From the NCBI GenBank assembly GCA_028551475.1, contig CM052355.1:32877191-32941190 (forward strand): 64,000 nucleotides of DNA. Reading direction: 5' to 3'. The stretch's first letter is position 1, and each line of letters opens with the position of its first letter. Origin of the DNA: Casuarina equisetifolia. Taxonomy: Eukaryota; Streptophyta; Magnoliopsida; Fagales; Casuarinaceae. Of the stretch, positions 48,821 through 59,879 are shown piece by piece. The position numbers were made by a program, and so were the translations under genes. The notes under the pieces were generated by a model. The model did not search any database. It was not told where the DNA came from and was given only the letters and a program-made list of their open reading frames with translations.

Positions 48821-49655
48821 AATTTGTCTTAATCAAGACAAGTTAGTTCTAGAGATCATTTCTAAAGCTAATTTATTAGGGAGTAAGCCAGTAGTTATTC
48901 CTTTCAAGCAAAATTTGTCTCTCATGATGATAGAATATGATGAAAGTGTGTCAATGAGCCTTCTAGTTATCAAAAACTTGTTAGAAAGTTCATCTACCTC
49001 GCTATGATGCAACCAAACATTTGTTATACCATCCAAATCTTTTACTAGGTCATCCATGCCCTAAAATGTCCCACAAGAATGTTGCCTTAAAGGTTGTGAA
49101 GTATTTAAAATGATATCTAGGACTTCAAATTCTTTTTTCTTGAGATTGCAACAAGGTGATGACAACATATTGTGATACCGTCTAAGCCACTTGTCCTATG
49201 AGTACAAGATCAACAATAGGTTTTTGTGTCAAATTAAGCAATTCTCTCATGTCTTGGAAAACAAAAAAGCAATCAATGACCTCTTTACCATTTGTTGAAC
49301 AAAATATCAAGTCATGGAAAAAACCATTTGCAAAGTTATCTAGCTAAAAGGATTACTGCAAGATCTTGGTGTCTGAGTAAGTTGTCCCATTTTTTTGTTC
49401 TATGACAATGATAAAGCTTTGAAACTTGTAGCAAATTTGATAGTTCATAAAAGAACAAAATATATTGAAGTAGATTGCCACTTTACAAGAGATAATATTT
49501 AGGAATGAATTATCAAGACAAAAAAATAAGAACTATGGGACAACCTACAAATATTTTCATTTAAGCTCTTTGCCCATGACAACACATATATATGTTAAGG
49601 AAACTTAGCATGTTTAATGTTTACAAATTGCCCAAACTACCAACTTGAGAGAAAA

Positions 49656-50199
49656 TGTTGGAAATATGTGCATATATTTGGTATTATATTGTCATGATAT
49701 GGCCAATATTCTTTCCATCTAGTTTACTTAGGAAATTATCTTTGTGTACATGACAATCGTGTGACAGTCGACTACCAACGTCCTCTTCTAGTGGAAAACC
49801 CGAAACCTATCTCTGTTTTTGGCCAATTTGTGAGTTTTTGGCCATCTATGTGCATTTTTTTGATGTGTTCTAGCTTGTTTTTAGTAGGGAAGGAGAACAT
49901 CTAACATTATGCATGTAATTTTCTAATTATGGTAGGTTATGGTGGAAATGGTGAATGCCATTTGAGAGATATTTTCTAGCAAATCTACATGTTTTCCACC
50001 AAATTTGCATCATTTCTAGTTGGATTGGCGCCATGGGTATTTCCTTTAGCAATTCTAAGCATTTTGTTCAGATTGGAGCAATGCAAGGTGGTGGCGTGTG
50101 GCAACATGTGGCGGCATGTGGTGGTGGCAGGTGATAGTACGTGACGGCTTGTTTTTCCCCACTCATTCCAAATGGTCTCTTTTTGTCCTTTAATGTGTA
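49656..50199 (+). repeat. Candidate right LTR of Copia C, end not fixed
   Basis: Begins TGTTGGAAATATG directly after the purine tract. With no left partner the end cannot be set. Around 50080-50150 the sequence turns GC-rich (GTGGCGGCATGTGG), which recalls the minisatellite in the solo LTR at 19.6 kb and may already belong to the T-family fragment that follows. Confidence 0.4.
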
Positions 50200-50875
50200 G
50201 AAATTTTGCAAAACTTTTCTAAAGGGAAGATAATTTGGTGATAACTTTATTGTCTTTTAATTTAAGATATTTTGTTTAATTTTCAGCATTTGTCTTGTTT
50301 ATTTTGACCTAATGTCTTAGTTTACTTTTGTTAGAGTTACAATGTAACCTAATTATGATGGTATGAATCTTATGATTTTTAAATTTTGTAAGATATTTTA
50401 TTTACGTAAAGTTATATATTATTGTGTTTAATGCTTTAAAGTGATTAGCTATCACTAAAATAATTTGATTTGCATGTTTTAAGACTGAAAGGAGATGATA
50501 TGTAATTACTTCTTGTAATGTGTAACAGTAAAGTAAACATGAATAGATATATATCATATTGTTTATGTGACTTTAATGTAAACTAGAAATATTTATAAAT
50601 TTTAATGCATTTAATTTGTTTTAATTCACATAAAGAGATATAGTGAATTAATGAACTAAATATGTTTATTATACCTAAACATAGAATAATAAAATTAAAA
50701 AATTTCATCATTACATGGATATTATCACTTTGCAAGAATAAATAATCAATATTCATATTTAATTATTATGGTAAAATTGAATGCCCTAACATGTTTCTTG
50801 TCTTAAGTTTTATTTAAATTTAGTTGTTTACTCTATCCTTTATCATTTGATTTGCTAAATAAGTTAACTCATGAA
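50200..50875 (+). mobile_element. Fragment of a T-family LTR in opposite orientation
   Basis: Matches the reverse complement of the T LTR and solo LTRs over many blocks (GTTAGAGTTACAATGTAACC, AAAGTGATTAGCTATCAC, ATAGTGAATTAATGAACTAA) at reduced identity. Similarity fades after about 50875. Both ends are unclear; the GC-rich stretch at 50080-50150 may be its upstream part. Confidence 0.7.
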
Positions 50876-51430
50876 AGAATACGTGTACAAATTTGTTGTG
50901 CTAATCCTCCCTTTGGTGTTACTTTTAAACAAAGGGAACAACAAATTACATAAGAGTACCACCGCTAGAACAAGGATTAACTCTTTTGGAATGCATGTCA
51001 TGGAAATCAAGCAAAACACTTGTCTTGGCTATTTTATATGTGCATCACTTTTAGTTTTTGGCTTGATACTTCCTTCTACGATTTTCAATGACATTTCATT
51101 TCATATTTAAGGACATTGCTTTTATCATTTTCTATAATCAAAATTAAGAATCAAAAATTGGTTTTGAGATTCATTGTTGATATGCCTTCTAAAAACACTA
51201 ATGGTGGTTTTGTGTTATGATTAGAGTCGGAGGTATCAAAACAAAATTAGGAAAGAATTCTTGTTTGAAAACTTTATTGAATGTGTTTTGATTGTGAATA
51301 TTTTGAAAAAAATTATATGAAATTGGGTTAAGCTCATAGAATAATAGTAATGTGCCAAATAACAAAAGTTGAATAACATGGTCATCCAAATAATCAAGTT
51401 GATGGTTAAAGTAGAAACAAGCAAATTCGA
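50876..51430. other. Unassigned sequence before the nucleotidylyltransferase gene
   Basis: Contains a 79-codon + frame (50871-51110) with two hydrophobic stretches that I do not recognise. No promoter element stands out. Confidence 0.25.
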
Positions 51431-51439
51431 ATAATTCGT

Positions 51440-51940
51440 AGAGCTCGTGCGTGCCTCGGTTTGGGTTCCAATTTTATCACGAGGATACGGCTTATGACTT
51501 GTTTCCCGCCGGCTGTGATGCCACTCTATTAGTGGAAGTTAGAAAAAAAGAAAGAAAGTTGGGCAGCAACTTTTCAAAATATGGACATAAAACGGTGACG
51601 TTCTGGGTTAAGCTGAGCGCACAAGCGCGTAGACCCGCTCTCCCTTCATCTTCCCCAAACGAAACTGCCGAGAGCCGCGAAGACTCAGCTGAGCCGACAA
51701 GCACGGAGACTTGCTCTCCCTTCATCTTCTCCAAACGAAACTACCGAGAGCTGCAAAGACTGCAACGCCGGCGAGCGACAAGTACGGTGCCTCTTGAACC
51801 CGAGTAGCGCATATTTCGTGCTTTCCCCTTACACCTTCGTTTTCCCCGTTTTCAAACGTTACTCTCCGCAACTCGAAATCCGAACAAATGGAGCTGAGTT
51901 TCTGACGGATTTCAAAGCGAGAGGGATCCGCAAGAACGAG
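51440..51940 (+). promoter_or_regulatory. Probable promoter and non-coding first exon of the nucleotidylyltransferase gene
   Basis: GC content rises sharply compared with the transposon block. A good donor (GAG|GTAACG at 51941) could join to the acceptor at 53405, upstream of the ATG, making a leader intron of about 1.46 kb. An open frame at 51451-51807 runs through a 76-bp tandem duplication and has no supporting motif. Transcription start not determined. Confidence 0.45.
51612..51763. repeat. 76-bp tandem duplication
   Basis: Two adjacent copies (51612-51687 and 51688-51763), each containing GCTCTCCCTTCATCTTC and CCAAACGAAACT, with about 10-12 differences by eye. Confidence 0.9.
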
Positions 51941-53405
51941 GTAACGTATCTTTCCATCCGATTATCTTTCAAAATATCTATAAATATGCTTGTGTAATTT
52001 TTAAGTCTTGGACGTGCTATTATAACTATTTATTTTGCTTCTGTGTATCTCCTGTATACTGTTTGTGATTTAGCATTTGCATTATTACTTAATTTTTCAC
52101 GAATAACTAAGTTAATTTTCGTAAAGAATCAATTAATTTAAAACTATTTTAATGGTTCTTGTTGTCTACGTTCTTGTTGTAGTTGTCATGTTTCCTGTCA
52201 TGTGTTGGCGTACAGTTGAGTCTGATCCTGGTCCGCTTTTATACAGTGCAGTACACTTTCCTTTGTTTTGTGAGATGTTTCCCAAAATGTCCCAATCTAA
52301 AAATCTATGATAAGTAACTCCAAACAATTCTTGCCTTATTTTTTTCTTCCATATACTGCACATGTTCATGCTGCATTTGATGATTTATTTTAAATTGAAA
52401 AATGAAGCATGTCTACTTTGGGCTCTGTATTAGATGAGCATTATGGTTTTGCTCGTTTGGATGGAGATCAAATACAAGCCTCGAGCAAAAACAAAAAGGA
52501 AATCATCAAATCGTTACAATAGGATATTGACATGACAATATGCATTCTGCAAATTTAAAAAAGAAAATAATTGATTTAAACTTATTTGATGGATCTCAGG
52601 GATTTGCCTTAATTCTTAAGTGTATATTATGTTTTACTTTTTCCCTCATGACTGGCTGTAGTGTTATGGTTTCTCATCAGAAGGCGCTACTGCTGATGTG
52701 GCATCTTAACTACATTACAACTTAACAGAAAAATTATTACAACATGCAATTCCAACAGGATTTTTGTTCAAATTATCGAGACCACAGTGACTCTCAACAT
52801 TAGTCTAAGGGTAACTTTTGAGCGAATAGTGATGGTGACCCACAACATAATATGGATGCTGTTGGTGACATTGCACCCACTCATCATATGACCTTTCAAA
52901 TAATATATTTTAAATGAGAGATTCTTATGTTTCCTTCTCATTTCTAATTTCTCAAGGAAATCTCATATGCTAAATTTAGGCACACCCTAAAATCAGTGTT
53001 CATCTTGACCCCACTTCCTTCAGCTTTAGATGTCTTCCTTTGAATGCATAGCTTGTACATCTTGTTACTAGAACCTTTTTTTTTTTTTTTACCCTCCCTT
53101 TGTCTATCAACTAGCTGTTGGCATGCACAATAAAGCCGTCCACCAGGGTTGCTGAGTAATGGCCTTGGGTGAAAGAGGTAGGGATGGAAAGTTACCATTT
53201 CATCATCTCTGATTATTTGGTCTTGTAAATTAGTAGGAAACTGTGCTTGGTGATTTTTTTATTTACCATGTATTTTCTCTTCTAGATGGATGCATGACTT
53301 TCACATGTTTTGACCATCAATGGCATATTTGAATGAAGCTAGTTGTTTCAGCTTATAGTTCATGTTTATGACCTATTAATGCCCTATTTTTTGATTCCTC
53401 ATCAG
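51941..53405 (+). other. Probable leader intron
   Basis: Between donor 51941 and acceptor 53405. It includes a small ATG frame of 37 codons (about 52410-52523) of unknown meaning and a T-run near 53080. No exon is recognised. Confidence 0.35.
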
Positions 53406-53439
53406 AGCACAGCACGATCACTGATCAATCTAGCATAGC

Positions 53440-56400
53440 ATGACTGAAATGATAGCTGATTGCATCCGAAGTGTAGTAGAAGCCATCCATTCAAGTCCCA
53501 CACAGGCCGTTCTCTATCTCACTGGTGGAGCATCTCAAGTTCTAGGGTGGTTGATCTCTGTGCCAGGAGCTTCAAATACGGTGCTTGAAGTTGTGGTTCC
53601 TTATTCCAAAATGTCCATGATTCATTTACTCCACAAGGTTATTATCTGTGTTATTTTCCATTATAATATTGGATTTGTTGCCAAATTTGATGCTTGCAAT
53701 TATTTTTTTGGTGTGCAATTGTTGTTGTAGATTCCAGCCCAGTTTTGTAGCCAACAAACTGCACAGGATATGGCTTTGTTGGCTTACAATCATGCGCTCA
53801 AGCTCTCTAGGCCAGGTGAACTATCCTTTGCAATAAAGAACCTGCTATTGTTTCAATAGTACTTGGACTTCCAGAAAGAAAGGGTAGTTATTCTGATTAG
53901 TGTTAATGTAGTTTTGAATCAATCTTGTGGATCACTTTGACAATTAGAAGTTTCTATATAGTCATAAGATGCTGCAAGTTGTTCAAATTCAAAACAATAA
54001 AGCAGTTATTTATTTGCTATGTTGATCGTACTAGGCCATTGTTATGGTCCACTTCTAATAATTGTAGCTTTTAAATTTTGATATACCTTGTAGTATTGGT
54101 AAAGAACTTCATATAAGTGATCAGGAATACTTGATGTTGCAATCAGAAAAATCATAATTAAGATTATTCTTTCCCAAGTATTGCTGCATTAATTCATTGA
54201 CAATCTTGGCTTCACTAAACGTTGAAGATCTTAAAATTTTGTTTTTGTTTCAATCTACTGTGGTTTTATTACTAAGACATTCTGATATAGGTATACAACT
54301 TTGACCACTGTTATGGCTTGAATTCTCATATTTCAGTCTGTGCTCTAATTTTACTAACACATAATAATGGTTATGGTCATTTTTCTTCTTTTCTATTTTG
54401 TTGGCCAAAGCCATGACTAATACCAGAATTGCTAAGAAGCTGTATGATGATTCTATCAGTTTGATTTTTATTGTTTAATAACCCTGATATCAGCATGTGA
54501 GTAGTATTTTCTGAACCTCAAATAATATGTCCAAGCTCAATAGGTACTATTGATAAGCCTTTGAAGTCCAAATACTTTAATGTGAACTTATGCAGCTTTT
54601 GTTTTTCCATTTGATAGGTTCTCTAGTTCTTGGTGTGGGGTTTACTGGTTCTTTGGCTACCACACAACCTAAACTTGGGGACCATAGGTATCTTTTATCA
54701 AATTTTTACTATCAAGAAATACTTCATGAACACACATTTCTAAGTGTTGAGTAGAATTTATCTTCATAGAATACAAATGCACACACATTTGTCGTTCCAG
54801 TAATAGAGTCACATTTCTTATTCTTAATACAAATTGCTGACCTATTGCATTCATGGATTTTGGTAACATTGTAAACCTCTAGCCAAGGAAAGGATGGTCT
54901 TCTTTTGTAGTTTATCTTTTGCCTTGTGATGGCACAAAGACAATTATCATTGCTTCCACTGGAAACCAGACTTAGGAACTAAGCCAAAATGTTACAAATT
55001 CTGTTTGTAATAAACTAAACAGCATCCGACATAGACTCTGAAATCAGATCTTAAAATCATTTATTACCTTCTCATCAAAGCCTCAAGCCAACAAACAGAA
55101 ATAGCTATCTTGTTATAATTTTTCTTTTTATTGTTTTTTTATTTCTTATTTTTATTCATCTCCATCTAGCAACATGATACACATTATTAGTCTCTCATAG
55201 AAAGATTCTGACTTTGAAGGAGACAGATGAATATACTTGGTGTTTTTTTTTTCTCCATTTTGGAATATAAGCCCAATGTTTAGGAACTGAGAAGGATCAT
55301 CTCAACCAAGATTACGATTTAAGCTTCACTTTGCAAAGCAATGTTATTCAAATATGGAGTAGTCCTTGATCTTGTTGTCTACATTATGTTCTTTGTGGGG
55401 GGCAACTTGTTGCAGCATTTTTTTCTCTTTACAACTTGTCTCGAGTCAGTTTTTTGTTTCATCATCATTTGCAGGTTTCACTTATCGACAAGGACAGCAG
55501 ACCGACTTTGCGTATCTACAGTTACACTATCAAAGGTACTTCAATGGGATTATCTTGATATTGTTTGATAGTAAGAACTGACAAGTATAATTATGTCACT
55601 TGAGTGTAGGGTTTGCGAACAAGAGAGGAAGAAGACAAGGTTTCAAGTCATCTTTTACTTAAGGTATGTGAGAAGAGCTAATTGCTTCCATTTTCTTTAC
55701 CCAAAATGTTATTGATTGTCGATAACTTTCAAGGTGTTGTAAGAAGTAGGGAAGGATAATCTAGGGAAATAATGTGTTCCCTTAGGTACATTTGAAGATG
55801 GTCCCTTGATGAAAGTTTCTTATGCTGTTACCCACTTTTTCTATTACTAAGATAGCCTTTTATTTTTTGGTCACAGGCAATGGCAAAGGCATGCAAGGTT
55901 CATGCAACATTTGATTCGGGCTTGACAGAATCTGAATTATTTGATGAATTTGAAAAGGAATTCAATGAAGATGAAGAATTGGAGCAACTTATAAATGGCG
56001 AAATATGCAATAAGATCTATCCATTTTCAAGTGGTATCAGCCTTAGTTATACGCTAAACATGATTAACATAGTATAACTGTTTATTTTTTCTTCTCTTAA
56101 TCATCTAGAATATTTTGTAGGCACAGATATGTCAAGTACTGAAAGGAAGATTATTCTATCTGGTTCTTTTAATCCCTTACATGATGGTCACATCAAGCTC
56201 TTGGAAGTTGCTGCTAGGTATGTTAACTATATTGTAGAAGCTGGGATTTTCAAATGTTTGATTCACATTTGAATCATCTCATAGAATTGTCTGCCACCTT
56301 TTTGGAAACTAACTTGCAGAAATCTGCATACAAATCTGTTCTTCACATTAAAATCTATCCCACAGTACACAAGATATCCATATTATTGGAGCTTAGGACA

Positions 56401-59137
56401 GACTGTAACTGCATTCTTTTGTAACTGACTTCTTTTTTAAGGTTTGGTGGGATTTTAAGAGAAAGGTCGGTGGTTGTCTTTTTTTGCTTGTTGCCTCTTT
56501 TCCTCCTTTTCTGGGGTCTCTATTGAACTCTAACAGCATTAAATAGCTACTCTTTTATTCAGACTTTTGAATTGTGATGATTTGCGAATTTTGTGATTTA
56601 AAGAATCTCAGAGCTATATTTCTTGTCTTCCCTATCCATTTTTAATGCACTTTTAGGTTGTGGTTAAAGTTCTGTTTCTTTGGAGCTCTTGATTGTGATA
56701 TGGCTTGCTAAATCTGTATTCTTCTATCTCCCTGCCATAAAAATACCATTACCATGCTCCTGCAAAAAAAATAAAAAATAAAAAATAAAAATAGATAGTG
56801 AGGAAGGCAAAAGTTGCATCTTAGGAAATGAAATCAGAAACTGAAAAAAAATTTCATCTTTTCAACTACTTGTATTGGCTAAGTAGCAAGTCTTCTTGTC
56901 TTCTTCATTTCTTGATCCTTCAGTTTAGTATAGTTACTAAGTATCAGAGAGGTGTCTTAGAAACCTTTGAGAAATTTGTGCAAAATGAGTTGACCAATGC
57001 AAAACCAAAGTTGGGATGGGGTCCAAATATTCATTTTTATTGAAATTAGTTTTTCTCCTATTGTATAGGTGTATTAGACCTACATACTCTTTATGTCCCA
57101 ATGTCAATGGGAATTTAGGTAAGACACTTCTCATCATCTCCACTCTTGTTTATGCAGCATTTGTGGTGATGGGTACCCATGCTTCGAAATATCAGCAGTT
57201 AATGCAGATAAACCTCCACTATCTATATCACAAATCAAAGATCGTGTCAAGCAATTTGAAAAAGTTGGTGAGATTGATTCTCTACATGTTTACAGGTTTT
57301 ATATAGCCTAATATTGAATATATGATCTATGTTGATTTTGACATTGCTTGTCTTTTGGTAAATTGTAGTACTTAACATGGTATTTACCTGATTTATAGTG
57401 GAAGACGGCACATTCTTGTCTGATATATATAACCTGAATTTATTAATGATATGTCTCGTTGAATAACAGGGAAGACAGTAATCATATCCAATCAGCCTTA
57501 CTTCTATAGGAAAGCTGAGCTTTTCCCAGGCAGTTGTTTTGTAATTGGTGCTGATACTGCAGTAAGGCTAATTAATGTAAGATAGTCTTGAATTGGCAGG
57601 CCTTATTTATAATTTGTTATGACATCATCACCATCTTCATTGCTATTTTTGCTGTCTTTTATTTGTGATAAATATTCTGCTGGAGACATGCATGAATTAT
57701 CTAATGATGCTCCCTGCGTTCTCAATCTTTTTGCTAGCATTCTTTCGGGTAGACTCTGCTTTTCAGAAAGGAAGGCCATCTAGACAACGTTACGCAGGAT
57801 CTGAACTCATCTTAGGTGCCAAAAATGGAAGCAATAAGATTTATTTACAATCATAACTTTCTTTTAATAGTTTTAATATGCATTCAACTTTTGCTATACT
57901 TGGTTACTTGATAAACATCCTAATATAGAAAGTAGAAAATTATTAAAATCATCATTCATACAAGAAAATTCTTCATATTTTCATTTACAAATTTTAGGGC
58001 TCAATTACTGAAAAATCTCTTATAAGAAGGAACAGACATGCTAAATTACTGTTGTATGAATTTGAGGACTAATGCTGTCTATTCCATCAAGTAACATATA
58101 ACAAAGAAAATGAACCTGAAAAATCTCTTTTTTCAAGGAAGGCAGAAATTATAGGCCTTAAGTATCTATCATTTACTTTGTTTTCCTTTCCCTATGAATA
58201 TGTCTTATGCTCCCTTCTCTTTTAAAAACTGACAAACATGGTTAAAAAAAAAAAAAAAATAAACACCTTAATTATTTGGAAAGAGAAAGGGAGAGAGAAA
58301 TGAAAATGGTGCAATAATAATGTGCAGTTAGACACTAAATTTCTGTATCATTGTTCCATAATAGTTTGTTTTTCTTATTTCCCATGTCACTAATTTTACG
58401 TTCAGAGTTATCAAAAGAAATGCTACTAGATCAGCCAAATTCCGTATTGGCTAGTAGTTCATCTATTTTGTAATTTCCTTTTTGTATAAGTGTGATGGTA
58501 AGCCACCTAGCCTCGGAAGGACATGCATCACTTCTCTGAAAATAAGAACCTTAGGCACAAAGCTGTACGGCTTTCATGAATATGGCTTTACCATTGGAAT
58601 AAACATTTGCCGTAAAATACCCAAGTCATCTAGCGAAGGTGGTTTAGAATAATAAATCATCAAACTCGTGAGATTTTTGTTGTTGAAAAAGTTAAATGTG
58701 AATTCTTGTTTCATGGCATTTGATGAAGTAAATGGTGAGGATTGAAACATCAGATTGCATGATAGTTTAGCTGGTCTTCATAAAAGTATCTCTTACCTTT
58801 TCAGCCAAAATACTATGATGGGGACTATAAGAAGATGCTGGACATTCTCATTGGATGTAAAAATACAGGATGCACTTTCCTTGTAGCTGGTCGAATGATC
58901 GATGGTACTTTTAGGGTATGTCTTACAAACTAAAAGCTCAGTCAGGTTTTTGGTCATGTTTAATCAACTGTATTTTCTATGGAAAATTATGAATGTCACT
59001 GTGTTGTGCTTGCGCAGGTTCTTGGAGATTTTGACATTCCAAAGGAGTTGAGGGACATGTTCATACCAATTCCAATAGAAATGTTTCGTATGGATATATC
59101 GTCCTCTGAGATAAGGAAAAATCTAGGAAAAATTTAA
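53440..59137 (+). CDS. CinA-C-like plus nucleotidylyltransferase fusion protein (At3g27610-like)
   Basis: Complete gene of eleven coding exons: 53440-53637, 53731-53815, 54618-54687, 55475-55535, 55610-55663, 55877-56033, 56121-56217, 57158-57267, 57470-57576, 58805-58915 and 59018-59137. All phases agree, giving 389 residues. Residues 1 to about 165 resemble the CinA C-terminal (nicotinamide-nucleotide amidohydrolase) fold: TQAVLYLTGGASQVLGWLIS, VPYSKMSMIHLL, LGVGFTGSLAT. After an acidic linker, residues 209-389 form a nucleotidylyltransferase domain with GSFNPLHDGH (223-232), whose HxGH motif binds nucleotide phosphate, VIGADTAVRL (302-311) and the C-terminal ISSSEIR (377-383). This is the NMNAT/CTP-transferase-like superfamily; the substrate is unknown. 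No transit peptide is obvious, so cytosol is likely. Length and order fit the Arabidopsis protein I recall. ATG at 53440 is chosen because it begins the conserved N-terminus. Confidence 0.9.
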
Positions 59138-59249
59138 ATCGTTCACTCTGACTACAACTTTGCACCCTTAAAAAAAGTACAACTGTCTATATTTATGCCA
59201 TGCTTACATATCTCATATGTACATTAATGATAAAGATCACAACTTTGTG
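59138..59249 (+). other. Probable 3' UTR of the nucleotidylyltransferase gene
   Basis: AT-rich sequence after TAA. The transcript end is not fixed. Confidence 0.35.
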
Positions 59250-59301
59250 CTAGAAAAAGTAGATACGAATAAATTCAATACATTCTCCTTTGCTGAACAT
59301 A

Positions 59302-59862
59302 TCAGGTTGAGAGGAATGGCCCGAGACTTTCTGGTGATCCAAACAAGGTCTGGTTGCAAATAAATTGTCCCCTTTGGGCTGTGTCAGATGATAGACATTC
59401 ACCAAGGCAGAAACAAATAAACAAAAGGGAAGGGGTTGGATTGAGAGGGATCCAACTCGGACATACTTCGTGTGTTTCCTTTTCAACGCTGAACCCAGTT
59501 TGGCGGTAGTGTGATAACATGCGGGTTATATGAGTGTAGTTTCCCAAGGCCAGCGTTTTCAAGGGTATTTGCAGCTCAAGTTCTGGGCTCGCAGGAGAAT
59601 AACTAAGATCACTTACTTCAGCCAGTACAGAAGTTTCGGTTGCGAAGGATAGTATCCCTCTGTTATCGTTGAGGTTGAGAGATATATGAAGAAATCTCCT
59701 TGAAGACAAACAAGCCAAAGTTGTCACCGGACCGTGCAAGAAGGCAAAGAAGACACCTCGTGGAACGTTTTGCGCATATGGGGTAGGCTGTTTACCAGTT
59801 GAAAAGCGAAAAGAAGATGAGGGGCAACTCACTACGCAATACGCGTACATAAACACAAACAA
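59302..59862 (-). other. Unassigned 186-codon open frame, possibly within a Gypsy LTR
   Basis: A long minus-strand frame in a locally GC-richer stretch, beginning ATGTTTGTGTTTATG. I see no domain, and the residue mix (many Ser, Leu, Cys) does not resemble a known family. It lies directly downstream of the Gypsy element at 59.9-62.5 kb on the same strand, where that element's 3' LTR would be, so it may be LTR sequence open by chance. A lineage-specific gene cannot be excluded. Confidence 0.25.
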
Positions 59863-59879
59863 CTAAGTGGATAATTGAT

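Larger units (their letters stand above)
29290..49655 (+). mobile_element. Copia C, heavily decayed remnant split by Copia B
   Basis: Left part (about 29290-30617) reads, in several broken frames, as the end of a Copia integrase region, the linker and reverse transcriptase (a WQYAMDIELRALSNDHTCDIV-like stretch, then VYVDDMLIMGK). After the 18-kb insertion of Copia B the same protein continues at 48821 with CLNQDKLVLEIISKANLLGSK and RNase H words (ALKLVANLIVHKRTKYIEVDCHF) to about 49540. It is broken at very many places. A left LTR was not found. A purine-rich GAGAGAAAA precedes a candidate right LTR at 49656. Confidence 0.75.

Noticed and set aside
51451-51807. 118-codon frame over the tandem duplication as a separate gene
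   Set aside because: No motif, and its length depends on the duplication; more likely leader sequence of the downstream gene.
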